Assembly (NCBI GenBank): GCA_021613535.1 | Contig: CP075495.1 | Span: forward strand, 4,526,001-4,590,000 | DNA: 64,000 nucleotides | Direction: 5' to 3' | Source of the DNA: Adineta vaga | Lineage: Eukaryota; Rotifera | Part shown: positions 51,501 through 64,000 of the stretch, in pieces | How the letters are laid out: every line of letters starts with the position of its first letter | How positions within the stretch are numbered: the first letter of the stretch is position 1 | Notes under the pieces: model-generated | Seen by the model: only the letters and a program-made list of their open reading frames with translations | Told to the model about the DNA's origin: nothing | Database searches by the model: none | Program-made: the position numbers and the translations under genes

Positions 51501-54461
51501 CTATGAAAACAAAACTTTACTTATTATATTTTCTCAATATCATTGCTAGAATTGCTATTGATTGTAAAATTTTACATATAAAACTCCATCGTTCTGCTCG
51601 ATGTGATTTCATGACATCATCGAAAGTTAATTGATCAATACGTTGAACTTTCTTGGGAATTTCATTCATTAATAGATCACATTTCGAAACTAAACGTTGA
51701 ATAAGTAAATAGGTAAGAATACAATCATGATTAGCTCCACGTTTAGTCATTTGTAATGGAAGAAATAATGTTAAATATTGAACATGTTGAGTTAAATTAT
51801 GTATTTCAATTTTTCTTAATTCATTTTCAATTAATTCTCCATAAGTTTTTGTTTCAATAACTTTTGCTTTGAATTCACTGGATTGAATAGAATTGACTAA
51901 TTTCAATTGTTCATCATATTTATCCAATTGTTTTTTTGTTTGTTCATTTTGAGACTAGATCAAATAGTTACAAAATTTGTTTGAGAATGATTTGAAGAAA
52001 GAACTTACTTGCATATGTTTGATATTTTCACGAAATTTTAATATTGTTCTTTCGTGATCAGCAATTGTGTAATGAAGTTGTTCAACTTGTCGTTCTTTCT
52101 AAATAAACAAATTTTTTTATTCGAATAATTAATTCTTCATGAAATTCAACAAAATCTTCATACTTCATGCACTTGATTTTGTAATGAATCAATCGTTTGA
52201 CGAAGTTCTTGTTCTACTTCTTTAGCATTCTCTTCAAATTCTGAATATATTGAATTTATTTATAAATTGATCTATGCTCCTTTTCAAAACTTACCTTTAT
52301 CTATTTCATAAATTGATTCCTAGGAGAATAAATTTATTTTAAAAGAAAAATGATAAGAGAGAAACGTACAAGATTATCAACTTCTTCTTGTAATTCTCGA
52401 ACTTGTTCTTCCAATGAAAGATTTTTAGTTGTTAAAATATCAGCCATTTGTTGAGCACCTACATAGATATCAATCTAGGAAAAAGAAATCATCTCGTGTA
52501 AAGATTAAAGAAAGAAAAAAAGATGTAAAAAATTTCGATTTACCTGTTCTTTCAAATCTGCAATTGTTGCTTGCATTGTTATAATATCAGTTTTTGTATT
52601 TCCATTTTCATGATTTAATTCTTCAACTTTTTGTTCCATTGTTTTGCATTCTTTTTTCAATGATTCATTTTCCGTTTTTTCCGTTAACAACAAATCTCGT
52701 AATCTAAACAATGAAATGCATTGTATCAATTAACTTATTTCGAAGAAAAAAGAGCAATTTATTTACTTAATTAATGCTTGTTCCATTTTAATTGTTCGTT
52801 CATTATCAGCTTTTTTTTGTAGACCATTTGTTACATGATTCGCTCCATTTAATTGCACTTCATCTTTCATCAAATCATATTCCAGTTGAACTTCTTCAAT
52901 TTTATATTTTAATGTTGCATTTTCTGATGTTAAGATTTCCAACTATGATATCGAATAATTCAGATAAAAGTGAAATAGAAAGAATGATAATTACTTTTTC
53001 TTCAGCTATTTCAAGATCAAGTGTCAAAGATTCAATTCGCATTTCAGTATCAGACATTTCTTCTCGATAATCTTCAAACTTTTCTCGTACATCTTTTAAT
53101 TCCGATTCTTGTTGATGTAATTTATCGTTTAATTCTTTGATATGTTGTTGAGCTTCGCGTTTATATGATTGTAACTAAATGTAAATTTCTAATTAAGAAA
53201 AAATACAACAAATCATTCGACAAATTTACTTGATCTATTTGAAGTTTCATCCGTTCAAGTTCTTTGAGTTCAACATAATCATCACGACGTTTATCGATCA
53301 AAGTTTGAATTTGTTCTTTTTGATCATTTATTTTATTATTGAGATTAGTTATCAGTTGTTCCGAATCAGATGTTGAAGAGTCGAATGATGGCTAAAATAT
53401 CAAGTGATCAAATACGTTTTGTTTTTTTGCTATTCAATTTATTTACCACGATGGCTATTGGTTTTGGTTCTAATTCTGATATTGAAGGACGTTTAACTTC
53501 ATCTGTTGATGACACAATTTTTCATTGCTTGTTTGAGATGCTCGAATAGGACCTTCGGAGAAGAAAAGAAAACGTTCAGATCAGAAGGTAAAGAAAATGA
53601 GCGGAAGAGAAGCTAAATTAACCGTCACCATAAATCAGTTTAGAAAAAAGATATGAAATTGATAGAAAAGAAAATCATTCGAAAGTGATCATACAAACGT
53701 ATTATATTCGATGTATCGACATATGTTCATTATATCATTCGTTATCATATCTAGATTTCGAACTATCATTAGAAGAGCAAAACAAAAATGTCATAAATTA
53801 ACTATATATATATATACTAGCCGGACACTATTTTACCTGTTGAAAAGTTCTCATCATCATGTCCTACATTACTATAAAACAAATATTCGACCTTCTATCT
53901 TGTTATTCAGCAAAATAAAAGTATAATTCATCCTATTTGAACTATTGTTTACCTGAAGGTCGTGTAGATGTAGTTGATACTGATGTACGATGACTGATTT
54001 GTTTCGAAGTTGAACCAGATGATTTTGTTAGACCATTTCCCGTAATACTAGATTGCGACTTGACTGAATGATTGGATGTTGATTGTGGTAGATGTGTTTT
54101 AGAATCATCAATGATAGATTCAATTTGACTAGGGCGAACGTAGAGACCATGATTGTCATCACATGAAAAGTATTTCACAGTAGTACCATCTAAAGCAAAA
54201 TCTTACTAATAGAATTCAATATGATATAAAATAATCAACATACCTTTCTTTCGTACACTGCCATTATTTTTGCCTTTTGGTTCATCAAGAATAACACCAA
54301 TCCATTCACCTAAACGAATATTAATATTCAAAAAAAAGCTTTTAAGAAATTATTTCTCTACCATCTGCAAATTCTGGTTTTCCAATAAATGCAATTGTAC
54401 CTAAGCCTTTTCCAGATATAGAAATCCTTTGATCAGTTCGAAATGAACTTGCGGAAGCCAT
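48573..54461 (-). CDS. DCTN1: Dynactin subunit 1 (p150Glued)
   Basis: A minus-strand gene of more than 20 short exons; the first three are 54461-54362, 54309-54244 and 54189-53953, and the stop is at 48573-48575. The N-terminus is a CAP-Gly domain (GKGLGTIAFIGKPEFADGEW, GKNNG, then KYFSCDDNHGLYVRPSQIES), which binds microtubule ends and EB proteins. The usual GKNDG is GKNNG here, with an extra few residues (KKDGTTV) before the next strand. A Ser/Thr-rich basic linker follows, then a long coiled coil that contacts dynein. The globular middle (about 51930-51200; HLANAYHDLLSHEKTLDFLI) is followed by a second coiled coil and the C-terminus (MHAAVGCV). Dynactin p150 is the largest subunit of the dynein activator. 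The acceptor after the linker (around 53510) is uncertain. One intron near 50600-51100 is about 500 bases. Confidence 0.9.
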
Positions 54462-54785
54462 CTTTTCTTTGGAAAGAAATTGAAACTGTCAATGTCAAAA
54501 ACAGTATATTGACAGATGATTATGAATGACTCATTAGCACATTTTTCAGACCAATTATATTCTCTATAGTTGTCACCAGTAGTACATTTTAATTATAATT
54601 AACATGACGAAAAGAATTTTAATATTATATAAAGTATTCGAATTATTTTTCATTATATATCAATTCAAATCGTCTAATTGGATTATAAGCGATGAAGGTC
54701 ATTGCTAACCATCGTAGTAACATGATGGTTGATTTCTGCTTATTCCGTTAAAATCTATTATCTTATTTATAAGTTCAATTCAAAG
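54462..54785. promoter_or_regulatory. Divergent promoter region between DCTN1 and IFT27
   Basis: 324 bases separate the two start codons, which face away from each other. The spacer is AT-rich and contains no other gene, so both promoters or one shared bidirectional promoter must lie here (or within 5' UTR introns). Confidence 0.5.
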
Positions 54786-55805
54786 ATGGTACTTCTACAT
54801 GGAAAATTAGTTGTAGCTGGTATGTTATTTATTAAATATAATCATAAGATAGTAGTATAGAATGAATATTTCAGGTGATACAACTGTTGGTAAAACAGCT
54901 ATATGCCATGTTGCTGGTAACGATGCAACAGCATTTCCAAAAACGTACAATTGTGTAAGGATAGAAAACATCTTTCTTCATTAATAGAATCGATTTTGTC
55001 TAGGAAAAACTATCTCATATGTTTATATTACGAATATATCCTTTCTATTAGTGTAGAAGTTACTATTGTTAATTGGAATCTTTTCGTTTATCTCTGATTT
55101 TATATTTTCTAGACAAATTTGGCTGATCTTGTTCTTAAACAGATTCGCGTACCAGATAGTGATGATGTCGTAGTACGTACATATTGATTCACTTTAAAGA
55201 TTTCTTTAAAAATAAACATGCGTTTGTGTCTTTAGGAATTCTTCTTATTCGATAGTTCTGGTAACCATGTTTACATTGATGCTTTAAAAGATGTGGTATG
55301 CTTTTTCGAACGAGAAAGATCATTCTGTATGTATATTAATTCTACTTGAATTTAGTGGATTACCATGGATATGTATTGCATTGTCTATGATGTGACAAAT
55401 CGGAATTCATTTAAAAATTGTGCTCTATGGCTCGAACAATTAAGTCAAGCACGTGGTGATCATAATATCTTTGGTAAGAAATTCTCATCGAACATTCTTC
55501 ATATTATTTCAAATATTGTTTAGGTGTGTTAATTGGTAATAAAATTGATAAAGAGAATTTTCGAGTTGTTTCATCTCAAGAAGGTAAACAATTGGCTAAT
55601 AGTCGAAAAATGGGATTTTTTGAATGTTCAGCTGTAAGTTGAATTTTATCGATGACATGAAAAATGTCTTATTCTGTCGGTTTTTTTCTTCTAGAAAGAC
55701 AACAAAGGCATAGGAGAAATTTTCAAATATCTTGCAAGTGAATTTGTCAGTCGATATCGAACACGTATTCGAACATTAGAAAAAATGGCTCGTGAAAATT
55801 ATTAG
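54786..55805 (+). CDS. IFT27: Intraflagellar transport protein 27 (Rab-like 4)
   Basis: A plus-strand gene with short introns; exon 1 is 54786-54819, exon 2 starts at 54875, and TAG ends at 55805. The protein is a small GTPase of about 185 residues: P-loop AGDTTVGKTA, DxxG motif as LFDSSGNH, GNKID (base recognition) and ECSAK. The N-terminal MVLLHGKLVVAGD and the region VYDVTNRNSFKNCALWLEQL match IFT27/RABL4 rather than classical Rabs, and there is no C-terminal prenylation Cys. The DSSGNH lacks the catalytic Gln of Rabs, as in other IFT27 proteins with weak hydrolysis. IFT27 pairs with IFT25 in the IFT-B complex and helps export signalling proteins from cilia. Its start lies about 320 bases from the oppositely oriented dynactin start, so the two may share a divergent promoter. 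Confidence 0.9.
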
Positions 55806-56663
55806 GAACTATTTGTTTCTTTTTGTCTTGTTTATTATTGTTTAATATCAATGAATATATACATACATACAAGAAAAATGTTATTCTAAACTTTATTTCA
55901 TATCACCTGTTCATTTCATTGAACAAAGGTTATCGCTATATGACCTTTTAGTACTATACACAGGTGAATAGTTGATTCTAGTCTTTTATTATCGTTCATG
56001 TAAATTGATCGATTGTATCTAAATAAAGAGAAAGGAAAAGGTCAGTTTGTAAAGCAAGAGAAAAGAAGAAGAAGAAGAAGAAGAAAAGAACGGAGAATTC
56101 GAACTCAAATGGCACTGTTTTTCTTTTCTTTATTTTATCGCCGACAGATGTGATGTGAATTGAAAGGACTGGTGCTTGTTTAGAACAAGTATCTGAAACA
56201 ATAGTAAGTGAGAAGTTCGCTTTTTTTTTAAAATACAAATGTATTAATCATTGTCATGTAAGATGTTTAGGATATAAGAACAAATAATGGTTAATTTGTA
56301 CAGAATTATATAATTATTTCAATGCATACTACTGATCAAACATTCCAATCAACGAATTTTCATCCATGAAATTCATTTGTTATTTGTATAAAAATATGTA
56401 TATGATATTGATTTAATAAAGTTTAATAGAATATAAAGATGAACTATGATGAGATTTCAAGAAAACTTAAACTAGCTGTTGCCTATTGCAAAATTGAAAA
56501 TTGATCATCAAGATAGTGTGAAATGACTATTATTACAAAAACATCTAAACTTTTTGTTTTTCTTGTGATAAGCATGTTTTACATGTGTATACAAGTTATC
56601 TTAAAAGATTTCAATCTAAATAAATGATAAAGAAAGTTGACAGCACGACAATAAGAAAATAAT
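55806..56663. other. Intergenic region between IFT27 and the first protease
   Basis: AT-rich; includes an AAG repeat at about 56067-56086 and an AATAAA at 56415-56420. A minus-strand frame at 55996-56238 is T-rich and is not called. Confidence 0.4.
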
Positions 56664-57701
<1,038 letters not shown>

Positions 57702-59684
57702 GTATAGTATACGACATCACATTTACATAGTCTTGATGGTGTGAAGTATATGGCCATGATTATAGTTATCATCTATTATCAACTATGCATTGTTAGTAAA
57801 TACATACGGATCAGAGTAAATTTAAGACTAGAAAATAATTGTTCAGATCTCGACCAAATCAAAATCAACTAAATTAATAAAAATAAAATAAGTGAATGAT
57901 TTCATACTGTTCTGTATCTAGATCATCAAACATTTCTTTTTTCTTCCATCAGAACAAATACTATCACCTGTCATCTGAATCATCATCTATATCAACGTGC
58001 ACGTGTATGTATAGATATAGATAGCAAGTCATTGAGAAAGATATTTTTTGAATAAACGATTCTATCAACAGTTTGCATATGAATATTGAAAGGAGATTTT
58101 ATTAAAGAAAAAATAAAAAAGATGAATATCCGTCTTTTTTTTCCACATCCATTTCATATTAAATACGGTGTCCAGGTAATAATCAGATACGAGCATATCA
58201 AACTATTATACATGTCGAAGAATTCAAATCGTCTTTGGTAGATATAACATCAAATAATACCATTAAGAAACAGCATATAGCAACAGTTGTCACTAAATCT
58301 AATACTGGTGCTCGCTCCTAAATAAACTAATTGAGCATCATCTTGTGTAAACTCTTTACTAGACGATGACGTTTGTCTTTGAACAAAGAAACTAACGATA
58401 AACAAAAATAAATAATGCAGTAGCAATTTTTAAGAAAGGTGCCTTTTGATATCATTTATTGTTGATTTATTTATTTTATATAGTGCGAGAACGATTAACT
58501 TTACACAAACGTGATGATTAGACTAAACAATACAATACTCCATCGAACTATAGATGTACAAGTACATTCCGGAGACAACAGAAGTGTAAAATTTCTTTTT
58601 CGTTCTCTTACATATTATACTATCGGATAAATGATACCGACACACGATTACTGGTAATCGATATTCTATGAGAAAGATTTGCTTCCGTTTAATAATTGAA
58701 TTTGTTGCATTTACTTTCGATCATATTTAAATAAACTTCTTATAGGAATCTGCTGTTAATGATCAGTGAGTCTATAACTACACCCAACTTTCACTCAGAT
58801 ACTCACTCATATTTTGATGTCTCATTTCATACACCAATAAATACTCCAGATAAACTCTTCAAGTCTTACATGTATTGCTTAAATCTATCATAGAGTGAAA
58901 ATTTATATACTTCCTTTCTTCATATATACATGATGAATAGAATTCATTCAAGTTATCTTCGAACATATTTTGGAATCATATGATATAAATCTTTAGTATT
59001 AAAATGCGAATTAACTTTCTTTCGTCATTATTTTTTGCTTGAATAAATTGCATAGCATTGTGTAGCCATATCACTTCGATCAACAATAAGTTCTAATCGT
59101 TTTAGAAATATTAAATATATATTGTTACAACCTAGAAGGTGTATTCTTCTTGAATAATTATCGTTTAATTAACCAAATCATGAATGAAGAGAAAGATAAG
59201 AAAAAAATCGAGATGTTTCTTTTACTAATTGACACATTTAACTGTTGATGCGTTGATTTCTAGGTCTACTCTTTGATACAGAAACAACTCAATGTTTAAA
59301 TAGCATTGAATAAACTAAATATTTGCTAGATGAGTTTCTTTTTTCATAATTCTTATATTTCGCTATATACAATGAATTGTCTGTTATAAGGATTTGTATT
59401 GCTTACTATTATTAAGAGATTGTTGACTGAAGAAAAAAAGCATTAGTCGTCTATTTTGTTTAGATAGATGCTAATAAAAAAATGTCAAATGTTGAGCGAA
59501 AATAGATGACAAGAAAAGAATTCGAAATCATACATTTCAAGAGTATGAACAGCAACGAAAAAAAAAGAGCAAATGTGATATTGATACTATCTGGATAAGT
59601 GTTTCTTTTATCATCAAATACATATATTCGAGTAGTATATATCTTTATCGTATTCATATTCAACGAAAGAACGGACAAAATTGC
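57702..59684. other. Intergenic region between the tandem proteases
   Basis: About 2 kb, AT-rich, with AATAAA at 57876-57881 as a possible poly(A) signal of the first protease. No remnant of a further protease copy or of a mobile element was recognised. Confidence 0.4.
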
Positions 59685-60724
59685 ATGACTGACCTAGTTC
59701 GATCATTATTCTTTCTTGTGTGTAACTACTCCAGTTTATTCTTAATACAAGGAACAATTTTTTATTGCAAATCTACTGATCCATGCGGTTGTTCTCGTAA
59801 TAATGTCGATATTAATTTAGATATTATTCGTGGTGAATCTGTAGCATATCGTAGTTGGGGTTGGATTATATCAATACGTGATTCATCTGGTATGCATATA
59901 TGTGGTGGAACAATCATATCCAAATCATTTATTCTTACAGCAGCTCATTGTTTTATACAAATCTCCGAAGAACATTTACCTTATTCCGTATTTATGGGTA
60001 TCGATTCATTAGATAGTACTACTGGTCATGTACGATTAATATCACAAGTTTTTATAAATCCAAAATGGAATTATACAAGTCAAGAAAATGATATTGCATT
60101 GCTAAGATTAAATGCATCTATTCCTATGCATGATATTAATATTGCTAAAATTTGTTTGCCTGATTTAAAAAAATCAGATCAAGTACGTTATCCATTGATA
60201 CATTCATCATTAATAGCTATTGGTTGGGGTATGACATCATGGGAAGATTTTATATCTCCTATGTATCTTCGGCAAGTATCCTTAGAAGCAATCGATAGTC
60301 TGGAATCCAAATGTAGTAATATAATAAAAAATATTCATTTACAATTTTGTGCTGCTATTAAAGGAAGAGGGAAAGGTAAAAAAAAGTTCGTTAAATTACA
60401 ATTCTAAAATAAATATTGCAATCATTGTCTATTTCAGATACATGTGAAGGAAATTCAGGTGGTCCTATTATGCAATTTTCAGCTATTAATCGCCGTTGGA
60501 TATTAACAGGTATTATATCTTATGGCTATCGTTGTGGTTTACGTGATTATATAGGTGTGTATACTCGAATTAGTGTTTACATTGATTGGATAAAATTGAT
60601 TGTTGGTAATGATGGTATTGTAATTGTAAAAGAAAATCTCGCTATTGTTCATAATACATCAAACATAATCATTGTTTTCTTATTATTCTTTCATATATTG
60701 TTCTTATGTGTACAGATTTTTTAA
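59685..60724 (+). CDS. S1 serine protease paralogue with Asp-to-Asn change
   Basis: Two exons, 59685-60375 and 60438-60724, with the intron at the same place and phase as in the upstream paralogue. It shares the signal peptide, Cys-rich pro-segment (CGCSRNN), WGW at the N-terminal strand, GDTC-type Cys spacing and a hydrophobic C-terminal tail (IIIVFLLFFHILFLCV). His (TAAHC), Asp (ENDIALL) and Ser remain. The activation sequence is DIIRGE instead of IVGGE, and the active-site block reads CEGNSGGP instead of C-x-GDSGGP. The Asp replaced by Asn normally pairs with the new N-terminal Ile on activation, so this may be a poorly active or non-catalytic paralogue. Intact reading frame and splice sites argue that it is expressed. 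Confidence 0.88.
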
Positions 60725-60910
60725 ACAAAATCATTGAATTACTATTATGCAAAGAAAAGCGTATTTTTATTAATAATTTGAGAAAAAATGTTTTCATTCC
60801 ATATGTGTCATATTAATATCTATATTCTTCTTTGCAATACCTGACTAGTTATCAAAAGCAAAAAAAAGAGAAAAAAAACAAACAAACAAACAAATAAAGA
60901 AAAAAAAATA

Positions 60911-63265
60911 TTAAACTGAATTACATTGTTGTTGAATTTTCTTGACTAATGTCATAATAAGTTCAGTGTCATGTTGAAACTGTAGTATATTTGTACAATT
61001 TTGATTTGTAAATTGTTTTAGTAATCGAACAAATGATGTTAATCCATCACATAATTGTCGTTTTAGAGAAATCAATGGTGTTTGTATTTGTTGAATTTTT
61101 ATTGACTTTTGAAGATGTTCATGTAAGGTTTCCAATACAAATACAAGTTTATGTCCAGCAACGATCAATGCTTTACTTTCAGTTATTAATAGTGTCATTG
61201 TATTCATATCATTCGATCGTTGATTCAATTGACATAAATGTGTATAACGTAGTGACATCGATGCTATATGTTCATGTATATGTCGATGATAACATTTGAC
61301 CAATGGATCTGTTGCAGATGTTGATGGGACAGACGAATAATCATCATCAATATAATCATAATCATCTGACTTCTTATCTTTATTACTTAGTTCGGATAGA
61401 AAATTTGAATGACATGTTCGAGATGTTGGTAATTGTGAAGAGCGAAAATGAGTTTCTATGGGAAAAACAAAACAGAATTCTTAATCTCTTTTTCTCTGAT
61501 TGATTACGAAATAAATCTACGAATAATAGAATTCGATAAAAAACACTTCCATCAAGTACTTTTTAATGATCATTTAAAAACTAATTTAAGATATTGTCTT
61601 ACTCGATTTACGATTTTGAAAGCTACCATATATTTGTGTTGTTGACATCGATGTCGGTAATTTTTTAATTTCATTTTCATTTGTTAATTCTTCAATTGGT
61701 TCAAGATTTAATTTTTTAAAAACATCAATCGGTATAGAAGGTACATTCGAATTTTTCTGTTTAACACGTATTTCAAGAATAGGTTTAATTAATTGTAAGA
61801 TTTGTGTTGCTAATTGAATAATTCGTTGATTATTATTTGTAATATGTTCTAATTCAAGAAGTAAACTTTGTTTGAAGATTTTATATGTATGTCGATCTAA
61901 TAGGCAACCATAGTCGTGCAGAAATATTCGACATTCATTAATAAATAAACGATTGATTGATTCGACATTGGAATTTAATAGAAGTTGACGATATTTTTCG
62001 AGAAGTAATGAACGTATTGATAGTTTTCGAAAAGATATTTGTAATTGATCAATGTCAGCTAGTAAAGGAAAAGAAAACGTTTTCTTTCTTTTCTCTTGTA
62101 TAAGATAACAACTTGACAATCAATGAGACGTGACTAATGAGAAAAATATGAACTGGACGTGTCTTGGGTACTTTTTCTTTTTACGTAACTCGTAGTCGTT
62201 TTACTCTCTATTGACGATAGAGTCGATTTTTCAAAACTAATGGAGAAAAAAGAATCTCACATAAAAATCAGAAGTGATTATCTGTTTCTTTTTCTCGACA
62301 ATCTAGACATAAATACAGATGTGCAGTTTAGTACTTTGATTCGTAAATATATGTATACGCACGCTGTGTACTGTTTATTTTAATCACAGCATAGGCGTGT
62401 GTGCCTTTGCCTGATAATGATCAGCATGGTCTATGCTAATGTGTGAAGGTCATGACCGTCGAAAGTCAAACTTACTTGATGATAATAATTGACTATGAGT
62501 GTTACCGTTCATAGTTAATGTGTGAAATTCAGATGATGACGACGATGATGATGTTGAGAGATCGGATAGACGAAGGTCATTAGTAGAATAGATTCCGGAT
62601 GAACGTGATGATGATTCGGGTGATGAGTCAATGGGTGTTGGAGTACTGGAGTTGGAGAAGAAATCTAAACAATAATAAAATTTATTGAATGATTTGTTTT
62701 GAAAAGATTGTTCACATCCGACAGATGTTTATTTTCTAACTGCTGCAATCTTCAATTCAAAGACATAAAACTTGTTTGATGCAGCAGCTGAGTAATCATT
62801 CTATTTGACTTGCAAATTAAACTTCTTTCCTTCTCTCATCCTTACCTGATCCTTGTGGGATATCATAATCATTTTCTTCTATTGATGATGATGTTATTGG
62901 AATATCATAATCATTTGATAAACTATCATACATCTAATCGAATAAAAATATATGTATATGATTTTTCTATCGATTGTAGAATTAAAACTCACTGAAGCTG
63001 TTGACAAACAAGGAGAAGAACGTTGTGGTTGATTTGATTCATTTACTACAACTGATGCTACTGCTGATGATGATGATGTACTTGTTGGAATAAGTTTTAA
63101 TCGATTTCCTGGACATAAACCACATTTTCCTTTATGTTGACATAACCACCAGCCATTGAGACCATTTGGATTTTCAATAAGTACAGTTAATATATCACCT
63201 TTACGAAATTCTAATTCATCTTCATCGTCGACATCATTATTATAAAGTGCAACAGCTAACTGCAT
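60911..63265 (-). CDS. BCAR1: CAS-family scaffold (p130Cas/NEDD9-like)
   Basis: Five exons (63265-62993, 62933-62846, 62664-62476, 62058-61603, 61455-60911) join to 516 residues. Residues about 3-60 form an SH3 domain (ALYNNDVDDEDELEFRKGDI, GLNGWWLCQHKGKCGLCPGN). A Ser-rich stretch follows, then two YDIP motifs in exon 2 where vertebrate CAS proteins carry many YxxP sites. A helical region (about 185-340) matches the serine-rich four-helix bundle, then SDDYDYIDDDY resembles the Src-binding YDYV site. The C-terminal 150 residues match the FAT-like CAS domain (TESKALIVAGHKLVFVLETL). CAS proteins sit at focal adhesions, bind FAK and Src and recruit Crk via phosphorylated YxxP. The YxxP region is much reduced here, so Crk recruitment would be limited. 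The 5' UTR is spliced from beyond the window. Confidence 0.85.
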
Positions 63266-63968
63266 TTTCTAGTTAAAAAAAGAAGAGATAAAAAGAAAAT
63301 GATTATTATTTGTATGTACGTTTTTTGTTCTACGAGAACAGATGCATAGATGATAACATATTAAAAAATGAGACTATTCAATTCAATTATGATATCTATG
63401 ATTGTATCCTTCTGTTGTCATAAATGTATATGTTCTATAATAAATTAGATGTGACAAAAGTGTAATAACTCTTATAGATATTTGATTCATATCGGCTAGA
63501 CTATACAAATGTATTTATATAGAAATAGATCATCATTATTTTCATGCTAAATACATGTAAACAAGAAATTAGTTTTGTCTTGTGTGTGTTAAATAGTATT
63601 TCTAAATGTTTACTTAATATCTTACTTGATCGAAAGTATTTTATTATAATAAATGGTCTCGAAAGTTATTTCTTTGCTCATTTTATGACATGAAAAGAAA
63701 AGAAGAGAGAGAGTGAGAGAGAGAGAGGAGAAAGAAAAAAAAGAATAAAACTATATTTAGAATAGTGTAGTGTGGTCTTTGATCGGTACCGATCAGAATA
63801 GAAAATAAAGATGGTTATGTAAATTTCATTACGTGTAAAACGACAAGGCTATTTCTTCGTGTTTCTTACTCTCCGACGCATTTGTTCTCATTAGTATTGT
63901 CATTTCTGTTCAGTCTTAAGGAAGAAAAAAAACCCCGAGCAAAGATCGACAAAAAGACTTACTCACCG
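63266..63968 (-). other. 5' UTR intron of the CAS-family gene (inferred)
   Basis: On the minus strand, an acceptor (AACTAG) lies just before the CAS start codon. A strong donor (GTGAGTAAG) lies at about 63969-63961, so the stretch reads as one intron of about 700 bases with the 5' UTR exon at the window edge or beyond. It contains a GA-rich microsatellite at about 63703-63728. No other gene is seen. Confidence 0.45.
63703..63728. repeat. (GA)n-type microsatellite
   Basis: GAGA run with one GT interruption, followed by A/G-rich sequence. Confidence 0.75.
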
Positions 63969-64000
63969 ACTGTTAGTGTCTTATCAAGTATTCGAACAGT

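Noticed and set aside
53490-53560. Apparent frameshift in dynactin after the CAP-Gly linker
   Set aside because: An acceptor ending in CAACAG at about 53510 keeps the frame from the previous exon, so a break is not required.

Overview
The window looks like AT-rich nuclear DNA of a small invertebrate, most likely a bdelloid rotifer. This is inferred from about 30% GC, dense genes, very many canonical GT-AG introns of about 45-65 bp, A/T-ending codons and animal gene families (CTCF, beta-spectrin, dynactin p150, a CAS scaffold, IFT27). No rRNA, tRNA, CRISPR array or intact transposon was recognised. Exon ends were read by hand from splice consensus and protein continuity and have not been checked against transcripts.

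Left third (1-23 kb): the 3' end of a phospholipase B1-like gene (+); a small secreted cysteine-knot-like peptide gene (+) broken by one base; a CTCF orthologue with 11 zinc fingers (+); a CLPTM1L-like lipid scramblase (+); an acidic protein tentatively like BIVM (+); a four-helix membrane protein (-); a B-box/coiled-coil protein (-); and an SLC5 sodium-coupled transporter (+). About 3.8 kb of mostly non-coding DNA then leads to beta-spectrin.

Middle (23-46 kb): beta-spectrin (+, 9 coding exons, about 2,460 residues: CH-CH, spectrin repeats, PH), a class-2 P4-type ATPase of the ATP9/Neo1 group (+) and the CAAX protease RCE1 (+). These are followed on the minus strand by a decayed single-pass membrane glycoprotein gene (two frameshifts, two in-frame stops) and, upstream of it, a shorter remnant of a related gene.

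Right third (46-64 kb): a lysine-rich EF-hand protein (+), dynactin p150Glued (-), IFT27 (+), two tandem trypsin-fold proteases (+), the second with an altered activation-pocket Asp, and a CAS-family adaptor (SH3, YDIP motifs, FAT-like domain; -) whose 5' UTR runs past the window end.

The neighbours do not form a pathway. Several are cytoskeletal or ciliary (spectrin, dynactin, IFT27, CAS), several act on membranes or lipids (PLB1, CLPTM1L, ATP9, RCE1), and CTCF is a chromatin architect. The most notable points are the YDF cohesin-contact motif in CTCF, the decaying membrane-protein family, the Asp-to-Asn protease, and repeated placing of stop codons inside AATAAA.
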